Assembly (NCBI RefSeq): GCF_016808335.1
Contig: NC_053143.1
Span: 53,289,441 to 53,353,440, forward strand
Source of the DNA: Panicum virgatum
Taxonomy: Eukaryota > Streptophyta > Magnoliopsida > Poales > Poaceae
DNA length: 64,000 nucleotides
Direction: 5' to 3'
A program made the position numbers and the translations under genes. Under the pieces are notes generated by a model. The model was not told where the DNA came from and did no database searches. It worked only from the letters and a program-made list of their open reading frames with translations. Below are positions 58,900 to 64,000 of the stretch, piece after piece. The first letter of the stretch is position 1; the number at the start of each line of letters is the position of its first letter.

Positions 58900-61800
58900 T
58901 TATAGTGTGAACGCGAGCTTTTATTTCCAGGGTCCGGCTCTTGATGTGGGGCCCACGTGTAGGTCTAACCACACGTAAAATTACCACGCACTTAAAACGG
59001 TGTAATCCGGTCGTCTGTTGAGTTAAGGATCGAAAAACACTGGAAGTCTCGCACGAAGACGAGCACAGATGATTACAAGCAGACAAAAATTCTCAAAATT
59101 AATTTACAATTTGATGTTTTACAAATTGAGTTTAACATAAAATATCAGAGTTCAAAATGCAGCGAAATTTAAATAGAAATTTAGTTTAAAAACAACGATA
59201 ATTACGAAGACGTGAGGACGTCACATCGAGCCCACTGAGGTGAATTCTGGTTAGCTCCAACCAGTAGCAAAAACCTGAAAACAAGATGACAACAAACCCT
59301 GAGTATACTAATACTCAGCAAGGCTTACCCGACTATGAGTATACTTAGCCCACTATCTAGACATGTAAAGCTTTTTGGCTCTGGAGTTTATTTTGCAGAA
59401 AAGGCTACTGACAATGGATCCTTACTTTCAAATTTTAGCTCAGGTTTAGTTTAATAGGTAACAACTAGATTTGCCTGAACAGCTAAACACACTTGGGTGA
59501 TCAGATTAATTCTTCAAAACCAACAGAAATAATATTTCATCTTCACCTTTCCATTCTTATTCCACTTCTTTACTACGATGCGACGCAGTGACCAAGGTTC
59601 TCTTAACCGAGAGAGACGGCGAATCGATCCGATTTAACCTTGCAAGGTGAATCTAACTCACACGACACATGCAAACCACGCCGGGCCACACGCATCAACT
59701 GTTCTCATCATCACCCCAACATATGAATCACGCCTGCCAAAACCTGGGTGAATGACCCCTCACGGTGAACTCCCAGAGAACCCGGTGGGCCCCTCACGGC
59801 TTGCCTGGGAGTAACACTAAGATAGTGTTAGTACTAACAAGGCCTTGGGCCCTTCCGACGTTGAGCCGGGTCTTCGGTTGCTCCAGCGGGTCCTTCTCTC
59901 TTCAGGATGCGTCCACCCAACACCGTCTTGTGATTCGATTCCGTCAGCACGTGCTCCACGTCCACACGTTGTACGTCTAGCGTACCTAAATGATATGCAA
60001 CGAGGTGAGTGCATGAACATAAAGAAAACAACACATGATGCATTAGTGCTCATGATGCAATGCAATTACAAGAAAGACCTAACTGGGCAATCATTTATCA
60101 AGTAAGCACCGGAAACAAGCTCAAAAGGCAAAATGGATGGTGCTACACCACGAGAGTTCATTCAATTTGTTTTAGCCTGAAGTGTTTCCTACAAGAAGTA
60201 TTACTAACTTATTTAAAGGAGTCTAAGCAAGACATAAAGCAAGAAAGAGCAAATAGGACAATTTATTTCACTAGCAAGCAACTTCAGCAAGCCCAACAAA
60301 AGCAACCTACAAACTAATCATAACAGAGTTGGAATGATCTACAACTGAACAAAATACATTTCTTGAAAAGTACACATGCAGAAAAAGGATTTACTTAACA
60401 ACATAAAAAGAAAACTATAGCTAGGAACTAAACAAATGCAAAAACTTAACTTGCAGCCATGATTTAGTAACACACATTTACCAGCAAAACAAGCTATTGA
60501 CAAAGCATGGAATAAAACTTTTCCAACATTTATTGATAGCAAACAATATTTGTTTTGGACTTAGCAAGACAAGTTGAAAAAGAAAGATCTAAAAACATGC
60601 AAACAGATTATGAGCCTAGGAATTTACAGTGAAATACATATGCAAATCCAAGGCTATTGTATAAATATTGCATGCTCAGGATTTATAAATTAATTAGCAC
60701 CAACAAAACAAGTTTTAATTGAAATTAAACATATGAGAGCAAGATAAAGGCAAAACTCAACATTTTGTAAGCACATGGCCATGTTAAATGTTTAGAAGGC
60801 ATACGGACACCATCCAAGGGCAGAGGAAACACATTTTATATTTTTATACAATTTTATTATTTATAAACCATTTACTTAACATTCAACGAATTAAATCAAT
60901 AACTCGGTCATACTACACTCAATGAACTTGAAATTTTTACCACAGCACACACATCACAATAATAGCCTACCACCAAATTTTTACATCATTTGGAGCACTA
61001 TAACTGCAGTTATGAAAAAGACAAGCAACACTAGCATTAAAACCTTAACCAGCATAAATCTATTTTTTACAGCAAAAATTTTCAACTAACACCCATCATA
61101 TTATGATTCCACTGCATAGATCTACTTACAAGGATTCCAAAACATCTTCATTTTCTATTTTATGATTTTTCTACAATTTACTATGAAATTTCAAAGTTTC
61201 ATCAAATTTTTCGAAAAAGACCCTTCGGGGCACTATTCATCTGAGTCTATAGCTGTGCACTTAGCCCCCTGGATTTGTCCCTACTGTTGCCTGGGGTCCC
61301 TGGTCGCGAATCTGAGCAAGGGAGGCACTCAGAAGCTCGATTCCGGCGCTGGGGTGCTCGCCGGCGGCGAGGGAGAGGTGGGGAAGCACGGGAGGCTCAC
61401 TTGCAACTGGTTCCAAGCAAGAGCCGGGGCCGGAGATGGTCGGAAGGGGGCCAGCGGCGTTGCAGCAGCGCGAACGGCGGTGGCGAGGTCGTTCTGGCGA
61501 GAGGGTGGCCGATGGAGGCCAAGGAAGAGGCCAGGGAGGATGAGGGCGATGCCGCGAAGCTCACAGCGGGCTTGAATCGGTGGGGAAGTGGCCGGAGGGA
61601 GGGGATCGACGCACGGGGCGGAGCTTCGAGCGGCAACAAGGGTGGGGATATGCGGCCGAGGCGGAGGACGAGGATGGAGAAGCGCTCGGCGCGCGGAATC
61701 GGAGCGGGAGTGGCGTGGATGGCCGGCGTGGCATCGGCGGCATGGCTCTGCTCGACCGGAGCTAAAGAAAGGAAGAAAGGAGGGGATTAGAGGAGGAATG

Positions 61801-62223
61801 GGGCGTCGGGGATGGGATAAGGCGAGGATGACGCAAGGACGAGCGAGCAGCGGCCGGTATGGGCAGGCACAGGGCGACGGCGAGCAGGCGCTCGCCGCGC
61901 GTCGAGCGGCCATGGGTGCCAGACGGGAGCTCTTGAAGATTTTTACTCCTTTTGACCGAAATTTGACTCGACTTTGACCGGCAAAAACTCAAGATTTTAC
62001 ACTGAAACTTGATTTTCGGCAAAAATGAAAGTTGTAGAGGAAGAAAAGTTCTACAATATTGATGTTGGACAAAAGTTAATTCAAGTCTTGAATTTGGGAG
62101 AAAACAGTGGTCAAAGCTCGGTCAAGATTTGAAATTTAACTAAGCATACATGATTAACACTAATGACCATGCTTAAGTGATGATTAGCGACTAATGCATG
62201 AAATTAACACCTGGGGTGTTACA
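58900..62223 (-). mobile_element. Probable gypsy LTR (solo or truncated), about 3.3 kb
   Basis: On the - strand it starts TGTAACACCCCAGGTGTTAA at 62223, the start type of Tekay-like grass LTRs, runs through a GC-rich part (61300-61920), then AT-rich sequence, and includes TTGCTGAGTATTAGTATACTC near 59310-59335. No gag-pol domain is present. The other end is not sharp, so the left boundary is approximate and no target duplication could be matched. GC-rich open frames inside it do not encode a recognisable protein. Confidence 0.5.
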
Positions 62224-63801
62224 GAAATGTAGTAACTTTGACCGCTATTTATGGTGTCAAACAAAGGCGGTTTGCAAAATCAACTCTAGAACCCCTACGC
62301 TAGGAACCCTAAAGAATCTAATGAGACCTTTGATCGCGTGATTAGATGATGGCTACTGTAGCATCACTGTAGTGGTAGCCAATCATCGATTAATTACCGT
62401 CATTAAATTCATCGCGAAAAGTTACATTCATCCCTGAAAAAGTTTTGCAAATAATTTTCATTTAATACTTTATACATGCGAGATTCTCTCTTCGGAAAAT
62501 GTGCGCGCTAGATGGTTAGGGCGGCCAGTAACCGCGTTCGTTTAATTTTCACGTGGACCCAAAATTAATGTAAGAAGAAAAAATCCGATAATCTATCAGT
62601 TTTGCAAAAACATCCCGTAAGGCACTTTTGCATTCATCCCCCGCCTCCCTCTCCTGCTCCCCGCCGCCGCCCCTCTCTCTCTCTCCCTCTCTGCACTCTG
62701 CCTCCCCTCCGGCCCTCCCCTTCTCCTTCTCTGCTGCCTCCGTCGCCCCTCCCCGCTGGCGTCGCCCGCTCCTGCGGGATCCAGATCCAGATCCAGCGCG
62801 GTGCGCGGCTCGGAGGGAGAGGACGCGCCGCCTGCCATCTCCTGCGATCCCGCGGGCTGCCCTCCTCGCCGGCCACCCTCCCCATTGCCCGTCGTCCTCG
62901 CAAGGCCGCGGGCCGCCCTCCTCGCCGGTCGTCCACGCCGTCCGCCCTTCCCGCGTTGGCGTCTGCGGTGGAGGTCTTGGGCTTGCCGTGGCGGGCGCGG
63001 CCTCCCCAGCGCTTGCGGCGGAGGGACGCGAGGACGGAGCAGCCGGGGCTTTCGCGCGCGACGGTTGGGGCGAGGTCGGTGCCCTCCTCGAGGGGCACGC
63101 GGCGCACACGGCCGAGATCTGGTGCGGCGCACACCAGGGCAAGCACTGCCAATAACAGCAGCAATGGCGAGCCGGAGACACGGCCACCTCCAGTCATTCC
63201 TCTGCTCACCAACCCGCGGCCACGGGAAGAGGAGCAGCGCTAGGCCGGGGCGCGGAGCAGTGCTAGGTCCAAAGCAGGCTCCACCAGCGCACGGCCGCGC
63301 TGCTCCGGCCCTGACATTGGCCACCGCTCCAGCTCCCCCTCAGCCTCCGCCATGCTTCTGGCTGCGGAACAGCTGCAACGATTGGCTTCTTACTCTGTAC
63401 TGCAACAAGTCAACACAACATGGAACATGGTAAGTCTGCAATGAGGCAAGTAAGAACTAAGAAGAGCTCACAACAGTTTAAATCATTTGGCCAAATTGGT
63501 TCCACCAATACATAAAGGAAATTACCTGAAAGAAAATGATTTCTTGCACGAATGCTGCAGTAGGGACTCCTTCAGACCACATTAGAATCACTATGTATAA
63601 TGCCAAGCGTCCTCCTGCTCTAATCTTATTTGCACTTTTGAGGACTCATTCTATTGGTATCAGATTGTCAGCACCTGCCACATAAATAGCATGTGGCACC
63701 CTTAAACATTAACAGTTAAGTCAAGCAGCAGTAACATAAGGAACTTTAACAGTTAAGTCAAGCAGCAGTAGCATAAGGAACATCGCTAAATTTGAAACAA
63801 A
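62224..63801. other. Dispersed grass repeat, then GC-rich non-genic DNA
   Basis: 62320-62490 has phrases (GATGGCTACTGTAGCATCACTGTAG-type, ATTAATTACCGTCATTA, CATGCGAGATTCTC) that I associate with a repeat common in grass genomes. 62630-63370 is GC-rich and open in nearly all frames on both strands, with no domain and no consistent frame. At 63711-63784 a 37-bp unit (AACAGTTAAGTCAAGCAGCA...) is tandemly duplicated. Confidence 0.4.
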
Positions 63802-63986
63802 GAGAATGTGACCTACCTAAAACAGAGTTAGATATGATACAACTAACCTACACTCTGTCCATTTTCCTCCCACTTTTTACAGTAGGACCTAAATTCTGTT
63901 TTAGGTACTGAATCCTGTCCATACAATGGACAGAGTGTAGGTTAGTTGTATCATATTTAATTATGTTTTAGGTAGGTCACATTCTC
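63802..63986. mobile_element. Foldback/MITE-like inverted repeat
   Basis: Two 62-bp arms (63802-63863 and 63925-63986) are inverted copies with few mismatches, sharing GTGACCTACCTAAAAC and ACTAACCTACACTCTGTCC, separated by 61 bp. No target duplication was resolved close to the window edge. Confidence 0.7.
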
Positions 63987-64000
63987 ATAGTATGGCCAAG

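Noticed and set aside
61275..61977. Overlapping GC-rich frames near the right end
   Set aside because: They lie inside LTR-like sequence and are open on both strands; no gag or pol motif.
62549..63433. Long overlapping open frames on both strands (up to 242 codons)
   Set aside because: The tract is very GC-rich, so stop codons are rare in every frame. No domain, no preferred frame, and composition is mainly R/P/A/G.

Overview
The window is nuclear DNA of a grass (Poaceae). The evidence is plant-type genes with GT-AG introns, monocot gene families (SIT-like L-type lectin receptor kinases, MCAfunc-kinases, a dirigent protein of the grass cytosolic type) and a dense mixture of grass transposons: Stowaway, Tourist-like, CACTA, Mutator-like, Helitron, LINE, SINE and LTR elements. 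A PACMAD grass seems most likely, but genus cannot be settled by reading. Coordinates of spliced genes were worked out exon by exon from splice signals and reading phase.

Region by region. 1-1902 is LTR-retrotransposon sequence on the + strand. 2665-6860 and 11815-17570 are two copies of one tandemly duplicated block. The right copy holds an apparently intact eight-exon gene on the - strand, 506 residues, with an N-terminal four-helix (MCAfunc / MLKL-N-like) domain and a C-terminal kinase with HKD and DFE in place of HRD and DFG. The left copy keeps only the first four exons, has lost one splice acceptor and is a pseudogene. Between them lie a Tourist-like MITE (7992-8204), a tRNA-derived SINE (8623-8809) and a Pack-MULE-like element (8957-10209).

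19183-26287 (- strand) is a complete 19-exon kinesin-14 gene with a calponin-homology domain, 1013 residues. 27614-30233 is a 5'-truncated, frameshifted LINE with a 16-bp target duplication. 31678-32842 is a hAT-like element with a nested MITE. 33176-35182 and 43833-45875 are two intronless L-type lectin receptor kinases on the - strand, separated by 8.6 kb of intergenic DNA that holds at least three short Helitrons.

46600-54000 has no convincing gene. It holds Tourist and Stowaway MITEs, including two nearly identical 258-bp Stowaway copies, and a palindrome of about 1 kb with a 7-bp loop whose arms each carry an inward-pointing TATA box. 54511-56761 (+ strand) is a three-exon dirigent-like gene with a complete 819-bp Helitron in its second intron. 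57390-57915 is a complete short CACTA element. About 58900-62223 is LTR sequence on the - strand, and the remainder is GC-rich non-genic sequence ending in a foldback element.

The genes do not form a pathway. The two receptor kinases and the dirigent protein belong to families linked to defence and stress, the MCAfunc-kinase may be a signalling pseudokinase, and the kinesin is a cytoskeletal motor. The strongest observations are the MLKL-like domain arrangement of the duplicated kinase gene, the convergent-promoter palindrome, and the set of Helitrons with readable ends.
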